A stretch of 64,000 nt of DNA from Pseudodesulfovibrio sp. 5S69 (lineage in GTDB: Bacteria; Desulfobacterota; Desulfovibrionia; Desulfovibrionales; Desulfovibrionaceae): positions 496,001 to 560,000 of the forward strand of contig NZ_CP146609.1 of assembly GCF_037094465.1 (NCBI RefSeq). The letters run 5' to 3'. This document shows, piece by piece, positions 35,692-44,490 of the stretch (the stretch's first letter is position 1; each line of letters opens with the position of its first letter). The notes under the pieces are model-generated. The model made no database searches. It saw only the letters and a list, made by a program, of their open reading frames with translations, and was not told where the DNA came from. A program made the position numbers and the translations under genes.

Positions 35692-36327
35692 TTATGCTTC
35701 CGACTGAAATTGTTGAAAACCCGGTACGGGACGCAGGCCGAATTCGATAATCCTGCCCAGCAGGGCATCGAGGTCCGCGCCGTTGCTCAAGGCCGCCACC
35801 TGGCCGGTGGCGATGAGGTGCACCAGCCCGTGGAGTTGCCCCCACAGGGCAAAGACCAGGGCGTCCGGGTCCACCTCGCCGAACCGTCCCGAGGCCACGC
35901 ACTCGACGACCATGTCCCGGAACATCCTGAAGGAGCGCAGCGAGCTGGCCGCCCATTCGCCGTCCAGGTCCACCTGCCCGCAACTGGTGCTGAACATGAG
36001 GTGATAGTGCTCCGGCTCGGACTGGGCGAAACGGATGTACTCGCGCGCCCCCGCCCGCAGGCGCTCGATCGGGTCCGGGAACGTCTTCCTGGCCCGCTCC
36101 TGCCGTTCCACGAAGCGGGCGAATCCCTCCTCGCGCAGGGCGGACAGGATCTCCTTCTTGTTCCGGAAATAGCGGTAGAGCGCGGCCGGACTGTATTCGA
36201 TCCGGGTGGCGATACGCCGCATCGAAACATTGTCGAACCCCTCCCTGACAAAGAGCTGCCTGGCCGCATCCAGGATGCGGCGGCGCATCTTGTCCCTGTC
36301 TCGTTCGCGTCTTGTTTTCGTGGTCAT
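35692..36327 (-). CDS. TetR-family regulator of the RND operon
   Basis: This 211-residue protein has the TetR HTH at about 14-60 (ILDAARQLFVREGFDNVSMRRIATRIEYSPAALYRYFRNKKEIL) and a C-terminal ligand domain of the TetR_C_33 type (PEHYHLMFS, ALWGQLHGLVHL). It is the first gene of the operon. The start at 36327 was chosen over the longer frame because that is antisense to DUF2867. A near-perfect palindrome lies 27 bases upstream. Confidence 0.9.
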   Translation of the reverse strand: MTTKTRRERDRDKMRRRILDAARQLFVREGFDNVSMRRIATRIEYSPAALYRYFRNKKEILSALREEGFARFVERQERARKTFPDPIERLRAGAREYIRFAQSEPEHYHLMFSTSCGQVDLDGEWAASSLRSFRMFRDMVVECVASGRFGEVDPDALVFALWGQLHGLVHLIATGQVAALSNGADLDALLGRIIEFGLRPVPGFQQFQSEA

Positions 36328-36353
36328 GCCCGCCTTTAGCAAACCCCATTCAC

Positions 36354-36374
36354 TGTGTAAACACTGTTCACACA
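36354..36374. promoter_or_regulatory. TetR operator candidate of the RND operon
   Basis: TGTGTAAACA-C-TGTTCACACA has 10-base arms with nine matches. It lies between the TetR start and the end of the DUF2867 gene. Confidence 0.65.
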
Positions 36375-36412
36375 TGCGGCCGCGTATCGACTCGACGGCT
36401 CGCCCGCCATCG

Positions 36413-36922
36413 CTATCCGGCACGGCCGAGAACGGACCGCATGGCCGCGTGGACCACCAGGTGGTGGAAGGGCCGGATAATGTTGAAATACACACGTCCC
36501 GCCAGATTGTGGTAGCGGACCACGGTGATCGCGTAAAACCGGCTGCGCCCTTCCGGGAGCGGCGTTCCGCAAACAGCCAGGGCCGCCTCCAAGTGGGCTT
36601 CATTGCCCTCGACGATCCAGTATGTCTCGCCGTCCGTGCGGACCACGGTAAAGAACCCGACCTGTCCGCCCGGAGAGCGGGGCAGGGTCTCCGCAGTCCA
36701 TCGCACCCGGTCCGGCACCGCGTGGCCGTCCTGGCCCAACGCCCGGAGCAGCCACACCCGGACACGCCACAGCAGGGTCATCCAGCCGGGACGGTAGGAG
36801 AGGATGCCCGAGGCCAGATCGAGCACCGTGCCGCTCCCGACCATACTGTGCGCGTCCACATGATCAGCGCCGTCGAGAAGTCCGTCCATGCCCGGCAGAC
36901 ACTTGATTTCATCGCATTCCAC
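36413..36922 (-). CDS. DUF2867 family protein
   Basis: The 169-residue protein matches DUF2867 in its SGRFYAITVVRYHNLAGRVYFNIIRPFHHLVV-like C-terminal part (residues about 125-165). The chosen GTG at 36922 follows a GGGAGG site inside the end of the upstream TetR gene, so the two are translationally coupled. The function is unknown; the family resembles polyketide cyclase/SRPBCC-like proteins. Confidence 0.75.
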   Translation of the reverse strand: MECDEIKCLPGMDGLLDGADHVDAHSMVGSGTVLDLASGILSYRPGWMTLLWRVRVWLLRALGQDGHAVPDRVRWTAETLPRSPGGQVGFFTVVRTDGETYWIVEGNEAHLEAALAVCGTPLPEGRSRFYAITVVRYHNLAGRVYFNIIRPFHHLVVHAAMRSVLGRAG

Positions 36923-37535
36923 AACCACCTCCCGCAAGTATGCCGACCAGGCCCACTTCCAACCGGCCCATGACCGCGTCCACCTGAGCCTGCACATCGA
37001 ACCGGTCGCGGTTCAGCCCGTCGATCAATCCGGCCGCGTACAACGACCAGCAGAGCAACGCCACATCCAGGCTCGAAACTTCGGGGCGGACCTCTCCGGC
37101 GGCCTTGCGTGCCTCCACCAGGGCCGCCACCTTGCCGACCACTTCTTCGAACTGGGCGTCAAACCTGTCCTTCCACGCGCCTGTGGCGAACAGGGCCTCT
37201 TTCACCACAGACCGCAGGAACAGGGTGTGCTCGGCATAGTAGCTGTACATTGTATGGAGCATATGACGAAATTGTTCTCGGATAGGGACGTCCTCGGGCA
37301 CACCGTCCACGGCTCGGCGGGAGACCTCGCTGATGTCTTCGAAAAACGAGGAGAAGAGCAAGGATATCTTGTCCTGAAAGTGCAGGGCGACTGTCCCCAC
37401 GCCCACCCCTGCCTCGCCTGCCAGGTCGCGCATGGTCGTGGCCTCGAACCCGTTTTGCGCAATCAACCGCCGGGCCGCGTCCTGAATTCGTTGCCGGGTC
37501 TCGGCCTTGCGCCGTTGCCGCAATGTTTCGCTCAT
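36909..37535 (-). CDS. TetR-family regulator
   Basis: This 208-residue protein has a TetR HTH (RIQDAARRLIAQNGFEATTMRDLAGEAGVGVGTVALHFQDKISLL) at about 12-60. The ATG at 37535 follows GAGGG; the upstream ATG at 37571 lies inside an operator palindrome and has no ribosome site. Its end overlaps DUF2867 by 14 bases. Two TGAAC/GTTCA palindromes lie just upstream, so it is probably autoregulated. Confidence 0.88.
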   Translation of the reverse strand: MSETLRQRRKAETRQRIQDAARRLIAQNGFEATTMRDLAGEAGVGVGTVALHFQDKISLLFSSFFEDISEVSRRAVDGVPEDVPIREQFRHMLHTMYSYYAEHTLFLRSVVKEALFATGAWKDRFDAQFEEVVGKVAALVEARKAAGEVRPEVSSLDVALLCWSLYAAGLIDGLNRDRFDVQAQVDAVMGRLEVGLVGILAGGGCGMR

Positions 37536-37558
37536 GGCACCCTCTTTGAAATACTCAC

Positions 37559-37587
37559 TGAACACGTTCATCTTCTGAACATGTTCA
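37559..37587. promoter_or_regulatory. Double TetR operator
   Basis: TGAACACGTTCA (37559-37570) and the perfect palindrome TGAACATGTTCA (37576-37587) are five bases apart, just downstream of and overlapping the -10 of the promoter. Confidence 0.72.
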
Positions 37588-37613
37588 GTAAACAGCCCGT
37601 GCCGTTATGTCAA
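37585..37613 (-). promoter_or_regulatory. Promoter of the TetR/DUF2867 unit
   Basis: On the minus strand TTGACA (37608-37613), a 17-base spacer and TACTGA (37585-37590). The -10 is weak but the -35 is perfect. Confidence 0.5.
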
Positions 37614-37741
37614 GCGGAACCGGTCAATGTGTTTGGACCACACACAATAGTATTCTGAACAGCAGGTTAACAACATCTCACAACAATACACAGCTTGCTA
37701 TCCATAACCAGCAACCACCACATATAGCGAGACGAATCAGG

Positions 37742-38962
37742 TCACGACTTGAGAACATCGAGGATTTCGATGTGGGCGGCCTGCCAGGCGGGGTAGGCTC
37801 CGGCGGCCACGCCGAGGAGACAGGAACCCGCCAGGGTAATCGCCAGGCTGGCGGGGTCGATGATGATCGGCAGCTTGGCCACGGTGCAGCCCACCACGAC
37901 CAGGACCACGGTCACGACCACGCCCAGGCCGCCGCCCACCGCGGCCATCAGACCGGACTCGAACAGGAACTGGCGGACGATATCGCGCCTGCGGCCGCCC
38001 ACGGCCCGGCGCACCCCGATCTCGACCCGGCGGGAGCGGACCACGAGGATCATGATGGACAGGATGCCCAGGCCGCCCACGGCAAAGGAGATGGTCGAGG
38101 TGATGCCCCCCAGCGTGGTCATCAGATCCAGGGCCTGGCGTTGCAGCTTGATGGCGTCGGCCGCGGACATGGTGCTGAAGTCGTCGTCTTCGCCGGGATC
38201 GATCTTGTGCCGCTCGCGCATGATCGCGTTGGCCGCCTCGTTGACCTGGGCGAGCCCCGCCCCCTTGGCCAGGCGCAGGTAGACTCCGGAAATCCACCGT
38301 TGGTTGGAGGCCCGGCGCATGTAGGTGGTGATCGGCATGAGCAGGACCTCGTCCTGGTCCGTGCCGGACACGTCGCGGCCCTTCTCCTCCATGACCCCGA
38401 GGACCCGGAAGCTGGCCCGGAACATATAGACGTCCCGGCCCACGGCCAGTTCGGGTCTGTCGAACAGCCGCTGAGCGATCTTGCGCCCGAGCACGCAGAC
38501 CTTGGCCCGTTCCTCGACCTCATTCCAGGTGAAGAAGCGGCCTATGTCCGGGCGGAAGCTGCGGATATCCTGGTAGCTGGGCCAACAGGCCATAATCTGG
38601 GCATTGACCGCGTTGCCGTTGCCGCGCACGGCCATGGTCGCGGTGACGAACGGCGTGCCCTCCAGGACCGAGGGCACGGAGTCGATCACGGCCTGGGCGT
38701 CGGACAGGACAAAGGTTCGCGAGCTGCCGCTGATGCGCATGGCCCCCCCGCGGGTGAAGCGGACGGATCCGGCCAGGACCGCGTAGAGGTTGGGGCCAAG
38801 CTTTTCCGTTTCCAACTCTGCCTGACGGACCATGATCTTGGACACGTGCTGCACCCCGGTGAAGGCCAGCGCCCCCAGGAAGACCCCGAGCATGGCCAAC
38901 ACGGCCCGCAACTTGTGCGCCGAGAGGGAGGAGATGGCGATGGTCAGGTTCAGGGGCAGCAT
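37742..38962 (-). CDS. MacB/FtsX-type ABC transporter permease
   Basis: This 406-residue protein has an N-terminal helix (about 17-40), a periplasmic MacB-type domain (about 45-285) and three C-terminal helices, including VRSRRVEIGVRRAVGGRRRDIVRQFLFES, the FtsX signature. No ATPase partner gene is adjacent. It ends the lar operon, 12 bases after DUF3431. The substrate is unknown; such permeases drive mechanotransmission or export. Confidence 0.88.
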   Translation of the reverse strand: MLPLNLTIAISSLSAHKLRAVLAMLGVFLGALAFTGVQHVSKIMVRQAELETEKLGPNLYAVLAGSVRFTRGGAMRISGSSRTFVLSDAQAVIDSVPSVLEGTPFVTATMAVRGNGNAVNAQIMACWPSYQDIRSFRPDIGRFFTWNEVEERAKVCVLGRKIAQRLFDRPELAVGRDVYMFRASFRVLGVMEEKGRDVSGTDQDEVLLMPITTYMRRASNQRWISGVYLRLAKGAGLAQVNEAANAIMRERHKIDPGEDDDFSTMSAADAIKLQRQALDLMTTLGGITSTISFAVGGLGILSIMILVVRSRRVEIGVRRAVGGRRRDIVRQFLFESGLMAAVGGGLGVVVTVVLVVVGCTVAKLPIIIDPASLAITLAGSCLLGVAAGAYPAWQAAHIEILDVLKS

Positions 38963-38974
38963 GTCGTCTCTCCG

Positions 38975-39640
38975 CTACTCGTATCGATCCCGGTTCCAGG
39001 CCGTGTTGCCGTTGAAGATGTGCTGCCACAGCCGCTCGAAGGCGTGCCCGGTGTTGCGCTCGTCCCTGGGATCGTCCTCGATGAGGCGCAGGCAGAACTC
39101 GTAGAAGGCCTTGGGCCGGGTGCGGATGCGCTCGCCGGTCACGCAGAAATTGCCCGTGGGCGCGCGGCAGATAATCTCCCGCGGCATGGGCGCGCCGAAG
39201 ATGCGCTCGAAGACCTCGCCCACCGGGATGTCCCGCCCCCAACCGGCCCAGCGGCCCTCGTTCTCGGGCTTGCGCAGGTCGTGCGGACGGCCTAGCCGGT
39301 CGCACCTGAGCTTGAACCAGGCCAGCCCCTTGAAGGGCACGTGTCGATCCGCAACATCTTCAAGCTGATCCCACAAATCATCCACCGTGGCCCGGCCGCG
39401 ATCATCGATGTGATCAAAGGGATCGCCCTGCAAAAAGGCGTTCATGGGGAAGAGCGTGTCGTACTCGTTGACGATGTGGGTGAAGTAGGTATGGGCCTCG
39501 CGTCCGATATTCGGCAATGGGCGGGCATCAGGGCCTGCCCGGCCACTCTTGTCATACACCACGTAATCGCACCCGAGCCCGTCGGCCCAGGACACGTCCT
39601 CACGGTATCTGGCTATGATCACCCGGATGTCGTCACGCAC
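38975..39640 (-). CDS. DUF3431 family protein
   Basis: This 221-residue protein shows IRVIIARYREDVSWAD, LPNIGREAHTYFTHIVNEYDTL and FLQGDPFDH, the hallmark of DUF3431. The family is otherwise common in fungi and resembles glycosyltransferase-like folds. It starts at GTG, seven bases after AAGGAG and two bases after the larC stop, so it is in the lar operon. Its function is unknown. Confidence 0.85.
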   Translation of the reverse strand: MRDDIRVIIARYREDVSWADGLGCDYVVYDKSGRAGPDARPLPNIGREAHTYFTHIVNEYDTLFPMNAFLQGDPFDHIDDRGRATVDDLWDQLEDVADRHVPFKGLAWFKLRCDRLGRPHDLRKPENEGRWAGWGRDIPVGEVFERIFGAPMPREIICRAPTGNFCVTGERIRTRPKAFYEFCLRLIEDDPRDERNTGHAFERLWQHIFNGNTAWNRDRYE

Positions 39641-39642
39641 GA

Positions 39643-40410
39643 TCACGCTCCTTGCGAGGGCGCCCCTTCCGCAACCTTCTCCAAAAGCATGGCCCGGACA
39701 TAGGTGGGTTGCTCGTCCGAGGAGCGGCCGCCCGATCCGTAGCCCACTCCCAGGAGGGATCCCAGGGGCAGGGAACCGAAGCTGTCCGCAACAGTCCGCA
39801 AGATAGCCAGGCCCGTGGGGGTCGCGCGCTCCATGGAACAGTCGGAACCAAAGGTGGCCAGTCCCTTGGCCAGTTCCGCGCAAGCCGGTGCGGGGACAGG
39901 CATTCTACCGTGTGCGCAGGTTACGAAACCGGACCCCAGATCGATCGGACTGCAGACCACTTCCACAGCCTCCATGGCGTCCAGCAGGAGCATGGAACCA
40001 CAAATATCAGCAAGGGTATCCACAGCCCCGATCTCATGGAAGTGAACCTGTTCGAGGCCCACGCCGTGGACCTTGGCCTCGGCCTCGCCGAGCAGGCGCA
40101 GGGCCCGCAGGGACCGTTCCCCGGTACGCCCGCCCAGGCCGCTCTCTTGGATGATCCGGCACAGATCCGTGTAGTGGCGCAGGGGCTGCTCTCGGGTTTG
40201 GAGCACGTCCACGTGTCGGGTCCGGATGCCCGCGATCCGTTTTTCCGACCATTGCAGGCCGAAGCCGTCCAGGCCGAGCCGGTCAAGTTCCTTTTCCAGG
40301 AAATCGAAGCCGCTTCCGGGTCCGCGCCACTCCTCCAGGGCGTGGCTCAGGGCCGAGAGAAGCATGTCGCCGCTCACGCCCGTGGAACAATCGAGGTATA
40401 CCGCGTTCAT
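39643..40410 (-). CDS. larC: LarC N-terminal part (nickel-pincer cofactor insertion)
   Basis: This 255-residue protein opens MNAVYLDCSTGVSGDMLLSAL and has VHFHEIGAVDTLADICG and PVPAPACAELAKG, the LarC N-terminal domain. Full LarC is about 400 residues; here the C-terminal, CTP-using part (LarC2) is absent and DUF3431 follows directly. In some bacteria LarC is made by frameshifting from two ORFs, but no larC2 frame is seen downstream. It starts six bases after larB. Confidence 0.87.
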   Translation of the reverse strand: MNAVYLDCSTGVSGDMLLSALSHALEEWRGPGSGFDFLEKELDRLGLDGFGLQWSEKRIAGIRTRHVDVLQTREQPLRHYTDLCRIIQESGLGGRTGERSLRALRLLGEAEAKVHGVGLEQVHFHEIGAVDTLADICGSMLLLDAMEAVEVVCSPIDLGSGFVTCAHGRMPVPAPACAELAKGLATFGSDCSMERATPTGLAILRTVADSFGSLPLGSLLGVGYGSGGRSSDEQPTYVRAMLLEKVAEGAPSQGA

Positions 40411-40416
40411 GGGTCG

Positions 40417-41169
40417 TTATCCGTCCTCTTTGCCAAGGGCCGACATATTGATTTTATGGGCAAGATAGCCGGCGCCGAAGCCGTTGTCGATGTTCACCGC
40501 ACCAACGCCCGGTGCGCAGGAATTCATCATGGTCAGCAGGGCGGAAAGCCCCTGGAAGTTGGCCCCGTAGCCCACGCTGGTGGGTACGGCCACGATGGGC
40601 GGCCGGACCAGCCCGCCGACGACCGAGGGCAGGGCGCCCTCCATGCCCGCCACGGCGATGATCACCGAAGCCGCGCCGAGATCGTCCATGACCGAAAAGA
40701 GCCGGTGGATGCCCGCCACCCCGCAGTCGAAATGCCGGTCCACGCGGCTGCCCAGGAATTCCGCCGTGCCCGCCGCCTCCTCGGCCACCGGCAGGTCGGA
40801 CGTGCCCGCCGAGACGACCGCCACCCTACCCGCCGGTTTCTCCGGCGCAGCGCCGATGGACAGCAGGCCGGACACGGGGTCGAAACGCGCCTCGGCCACC
40901 CTGCTGACGGCCTCGTAATGGTCCTGACCGGCCTTGGTGCCCAGGACCCGCCCGTTGCAGCGGTTGAGGTGATCAAAGATCGACGCCACCTGATCGGGGG
41001 TCTTCCCGGGGCAGTAGACTACCTCGGGCCCGCCGGTGCGCCATTCGCGCAACGGATCGATCTTGGCGTTTCCGGTCTCGATAAAGGACTGGCGGAGCAA
41101 TTCCTGCTTCAATTTTTCCCGTGAAATCTGTCCCGCTTCAAAATCGTCCAGGAGACGGTCCAGGGTCAT
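40417..41169 (-). CDS. larB: LarB, nicotinate adenine dinucleotide carboxylase/hydrolase
   Basis: This 250-residue PurE-like protein has VAVVSAGTSDLPVAEEA, DCGVAGIHRLF, AVAGMEGALPSVVGGLV and PTSVGYGANF. LarB carboxylates NaAD and cleaves the AMP in the first step of nickel-pincer nucleotide synthesis. Its ATG overlaps the larE stop by four bases. Confidence 0.93.
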   Translation of the reverse strand: MTLDRLLDDFEAGQISREKLKQELLRQSFIETGNAKIDPLREWRTGGPEVVYCPGKTPDQVASIFDHLNRCNGRVLGTKAGQDHYEAVSRVAEARFDPVSGLLSIGAAPEKPAGRVAVVSAGTSDLPVAEEAAGTAEFLGSRVDRHFDCGVAGIHRLFSVMDDLGAASVIIAVAGMEGALPSVVGGLVRPPIVAVPTSVGYGANFQGLSALLTMMNSCAPGVGAVNIDNGFGAGYLAHKINMSALGKEDG

Positions 41170-41927
41170 TCCACCCACTCCTTGAAGGAGCATGATTGCA
41201 GCCCGATCTTCTTTGCGAGCGCCACGATTTTATCACGATTTCCCGTTATGATTTCCGAGAATTGCGGAAGATACTCCACGGTTGCCATCAGATTATCAGG
41301 CCGGACCCGGACCGTGTTCAGGCCGAGGGTGTGCAGGTAGGATTCCAGGGCGGCGATCCGTCCCAGCCCTTCGGCGGTCAGTTCGACGCCGAGAGGGATG
41401 CGGGTGGCCAGGCAGCTCTCCGACGGGGCCTCCCAGTTGGGCAGCCCCGCGTCAAAGGCCAGGGCCCGAATGTGCGACTTGCCCATGGCCAGATCGGCCA
41501 GGGGAGAGAGGACCTGGAATTCGCGAACGGCTTTGAGCCCCGGACGGTCGGCGCCGTCGTCCGCGTTGGTCCCGTCCAGCAGCAGGTAGTCGGCACCGAG
41601 GGCGTCAAGCATGGTCTGAAAAACAAGGCACTTGCAGTGATAGCAACGGTCCGGAAGGTTGCGCCGCACCTCGGGCACGGCCAGGGCCGAGATTTCGAGC
41701 ACGCGGTGTTCGATGCCGATACGTTCGGCCACCTCGGCAGCCCGCCGCCTGTCGCGCTCGGGGGTCAGTTCGCTGACCACGGTACAGGCCACGGCACGGG
41801 GACCGAGAGCAAGGTGCGCCGCAGCCGCCACCAGGCCGCTGTCCACCCCGCCGGACAGGGCAACGGCCGCTCGGCCGACGCCGCCCGCGCGCTCGGCAAT
41901 ATGCGTAGCAAGTTGTGCAAGGCTCAT
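41166..41927 (-). CDS. larE: LarE, ATP-dependent sulfur transferase
   Basis: This 253-residue PP-loop protein has the ATP motif SGGVDS (25-30) and SESCLATRIP with C172, the sulfur-carrying cysteine. An extra CYHCKC cluster (C95, C98, C100) suggests the iron-sulfur-containing LarE type that can recycle sulfur rather than sacrifice its cysteine. It heads the lar genes and lies 31 bases after the MATE gene. The ATG at 41927 was chosen over GTG 41945. Confidence 0.92.
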   Translation of the reverse strand: MSLAQLATHIAERAGGVGRAAVALSGGVDSGLVAAAAHLALGPRAVACTVVSELTPERDRRRAAEVAERIGIEHRVLEISALAVPEVRRNLPDRCYHCKCLVFQTMLDALGADYLLLDGTNADDGADRPGLKAVREFQVLSPLADLAMGKSHIRALAFDAGLPNWEAPSESCLATRIPLGVELTAEGLGRIAALESYLHTLGLNTVRVRPDNLMATVEYLPQFSEIITGNRDKIVALAKKIGLQSCSFKEWVE

Positions 41928-41958
41928 TCTTGTAGAATAGCCCACACGACTGCACGGT

Positions 41959-43356
41959 TCAACTCATTTCGGACTTTTCGCGACCGATGAGTTCGATCCT
42001 CCGCCAGGCCCCCTTGACGAAACGCGACGAGAACGTGGACGCCAGGATCATGACGTAGACGAGCAGGAATATCCAGGGCCCGTGGATGCTGGTCAGGCCC
42101 AGCCAGTTGAGCGCCAGCAGGGGGATGACGATGCAGACGATGGAGGCGGTGCTGATGACGACCATGATGAACCGCGTGTCGCCCGCGCCCTTGAGCCCGC
42201 CCATGTACACGATGGCCACCGCGTCAAGCAGGGTGAAGACCGCGCAGTAGCGCATCAGGACCCCCCCCATTTTGAGGACCGCATCGAAATCCGCACCGGC
42301 AGCGCCTCGAGCCCGGAACAGGCCGAGCAGAAACTCGGGCATGACCCAGAAGACCACCGCCATGATGCCCATATAGGCCAGGGCCAGGTGCAGGACGGAA
42401 TGTGTGGAGAAGGCCGCCCGGTCCGGGTTGCCGTCGCCCATGGCCTGCCCGACCATGATGCTGGCCGCCACGTGCAGGCCGATGGTCGGGAGAAAGGCCA
42501 GGTTGTAGATGGAGAAGACCGCGCTGGTGGAGGCCAGCTCCACCGGCCCGAACCGGCCGACGATGAAGACGAAGAAGGAGATGGCGAACATGTCCAGGAA
42601 AAACTGGACCCCGCCGGGAAGCCCGAAATGGAGGAACCGGCCGAACAGTTCCCGGTCGAAGCGCCAGGCCGAACGGACCCTGAAGTGCGCCTCGTTCTTG
42701 CGGGTGAAGATGAGCAGGATGTAGACGATCAACGGCGCGATGAACCCGATGACCGTGGCGATACCCGCCCCGGCGATACCCATTTCCGGAAAGGGGCCGA
42801 TACCGTTTATCAGGCAGTAATCCAACGGAACATTGAGGAAAATCGAGCCCATGCTGATGAGCATGACCGGCTTGGTCAGGCCGCGTCCGGCAAAGAAATT
42901 GGACAGGCACAGGCCGAGCAGGCAGGGCAGGCTGCCCACGGTGAGAATCTGGAAATAGATCACCTCAAGACGTTGGATGGCCGCCGGGTGCCCGCCCAGC
43001 CGGAACATGGGTTCGGCGATGAAGCACAAGGAGGCCAGGAACAACCCGGACGGGATGCAAAACCAGATCCCCTGCCACAGGGCGCGGCCCACGTCTGCCG
43101 GTCGGCACGCGCCGGTGTATTGGGCGATGAACACGTTGACGTATTCGGAAACGCCCATGAAAAAAGAAAGGAACAGGAAGGCCATGACATTGGCCGGCAG
43201 CGAGGCGCCCAAGGCCTCCAGCGAGTAGTTGCCGAGGAAGATACGGTCCGTAAAGGTCATGACCGTATTAGAGATCATGCTGACGACCAGCGGGAACCCT
43301 ATGTTCAAGGCTTCCCGGTAACCGCCTTGCGCATGCCAACGTTTGACCATATTCAT
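41959..43356 (-). CDS. MATE-family efflux protein
   Basis: This 465-residue protein has twelve hydrophobic segments in two halves. GYREALNIGFPLVVSMISNTVMTFTDRIFLGNYS opens the first and LPTIGLHVAASIMVGQAMGDGN is in the second, as in NorM-type exporters. It is likely first of a six-gene operon with lar genes and is faced by a MarR regulator 176 bases away. Confidence 0.92.
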   Translation of the reverse strand: MNMVKRWHAQGGYREALNIGFPLVVSMISNTVMTFTDRIFLGNYSLEALGASLPANVMAFLFLSFFMGVSEYVNVFIAQYTGACRPADVGRALWQGIWFCIPSGLFLASLCFIAEPMFRLGGHPAAIQRLEVIYFQILTVGSLPCLLGLCLSNFFAGRGLTKPVMLISMGSIFLNVPLDYCLINGIGPFPEMGIAGAGIATVIGFIAPLIVYILLIFTRKNEAHFRVRSAWRFDRELFGRFLHFGLPGGVQFFLDMFAISFFVFIVGRFGPVELASTSAVFSIYNLAFLPTIGLHVAASIMVGQAMGDGNPDRAAFSTHSVLHLALAYMGIMAVVFWVMPEFLLGLFRARGAAGADFDAVLKMGGVLMRYCAVFTLLDAVAIVYMGGLKGAGDTRFIMVVISTASIVCIVIPLLALNWLGLTSIHGPWIFLLVYVMILASTFSSRFVKGAWRRIELIGREKSEMS

Positions 43357-43532
43357 TGCATTGTCCTCGTGCCCGGCGGGCCCGCCCCAAACAGAGGCGC
43401 CCGGTCGGCCATGGGAACCTATCTCGGAGCGGCTTTACGGTAAAGCGGAATCGTTCTATTTCCCCATCTTGTAAAAAGAAAGACAGCATGCTATGGAAAG
43501 ACACGTAGCAATTCGTAATAGTGAGTTAATCT

Positions 43533-44048
43533 GTGGATTACAAAGCGGAGTATCTTTTTTTCTCGACCATGTCTCGGTTTCACCGGCTCTATGCCAAGGG
43601 TCTTTCCAAGCGGCTGGACCCGCACGGTGTGCGGCCCGGTTATCTCGAGGTGTTCTTTCGGCTCTGGGAGAGGGACGGCATCACCCAGAAGGCGCTGCAC
43701 GCGAGCATGGACGTTGAACAGGCCACTTTATCAAATACACTCAAACGGATGGAGCGTGACGGGTTCCTCCTCCGCAAGCGCAACCCCAAGGATCGCAGGC
43801 AGTCCATCATCGTACTGACCGACACCGGTTCGAACCTGCGCAAGCTGGTGCTGGCAGCCATTGACGATCTTCAGGCCGTGGTCAACACCCGGCTGAGCAT
43901 CAACGACCGCCGCTATTTCCGCCGCATCCTGCAACAGATGATCGACCAACTGGTCCTGGACCTGGATGACGCCACCCTTGTCCTGCTCGACGAGGTGGAC
44001 GATTCCAACGGCGATACCCTGATGCTCGTGGACGAAATCAAAGAATGA
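43533..44048 (+). CDS. MarR-family regulator
   Basis: This 171-residue protein starts at GTG and has a MarR winged HTH (ITQKALHASMDVEQATLSNTLKRMERDGFLLRKRNPKDRRQSIIVLTDTG, about 48-100). A C-terminal tail rich in aspartate is unusual. It is divergent from the MATE-lar operon and probably represses it in response to a toxic compound. Confidence 0.88.
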   Translation: MDYKAEYLFFSTMSRFHRLYAKGLSKRLDPHGVRPGYLEVFFRLWERDGITQKALHASMDVEQATLSNTLKRMERDGFLLRKRNPKDRRQSIIVLTDTGSNLRKLVLAAIDDLQAVVNTRLSINDRRYFRRILQQMIDQLVLDLDDATLVLLDEVDDSNGDTLMLVDEIKE

Positions 44049-44484
44049 CGCAAAAATCCATCCACAAATAACCACAAGCCATCTTGCGGTGCGTATCTCC
44101 CCGAATGACCAGCCTTGAATTCCTTTTTGCCGGGCAGGCTCCACACAATACCGCATTTATCTCCAAAAACGGACCCACGGCAAGAGCTGCACCCCCTGTG
44201 GGGCAGGGTATTTTGCTTAATTCTGTGTAAATTTTATCTTTTCCTATTTCCCTTCCGTCCTGGCCTTTGCTCGTGATTTTCCCCCTCTGTCTCTGTTGCG
44301 TCCCGTGCGACCGGCCCGAAAAGTACGATTTGTGTGTTTTTTCCATTATTTTTTCTGATGAAATCTGATATGCCTTCCCTAATTAACAACAACGTCCCGT
44401 AATCCTTTTTTATCGTGGTTTTTCCAGAAATTCTCTAGACATTGTGGGGCAACGTTGTACTTTGTTGACAATCTTTGACACCTT
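44049..44484. other. AT-rich gap without a gene
   Basis: About 440 bases with low GC and a pyrimidine-rich plus strand at 44225-44300. No ORF with a ribosome site is seen. It includes the promoter region of the following HTH gene (TAGACA and TACTTT at spacing 16 near 44436-44463). Confidence 0.3.
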
Positions 44485-44490
44485 ATGTCA
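44476..44490. promoter_or_regulatory. Candidate operator before the HTH gene
   Basis: TGACA-CCTTA-TGTCA is an inverted repeat covering the first possible start codon (44485). A direct TTGACA-N4-TTGACA lies at 44465-44480. Confidence 0.4.

Noticed and set aside
31831..36339. Two very long plus-strand frames (682 and 782 codons) across the RND operon
   Set aside because: Their composition is His/Gln/Val/Gly rich and they are antisense to clear RND, adaptor and TetR genes.
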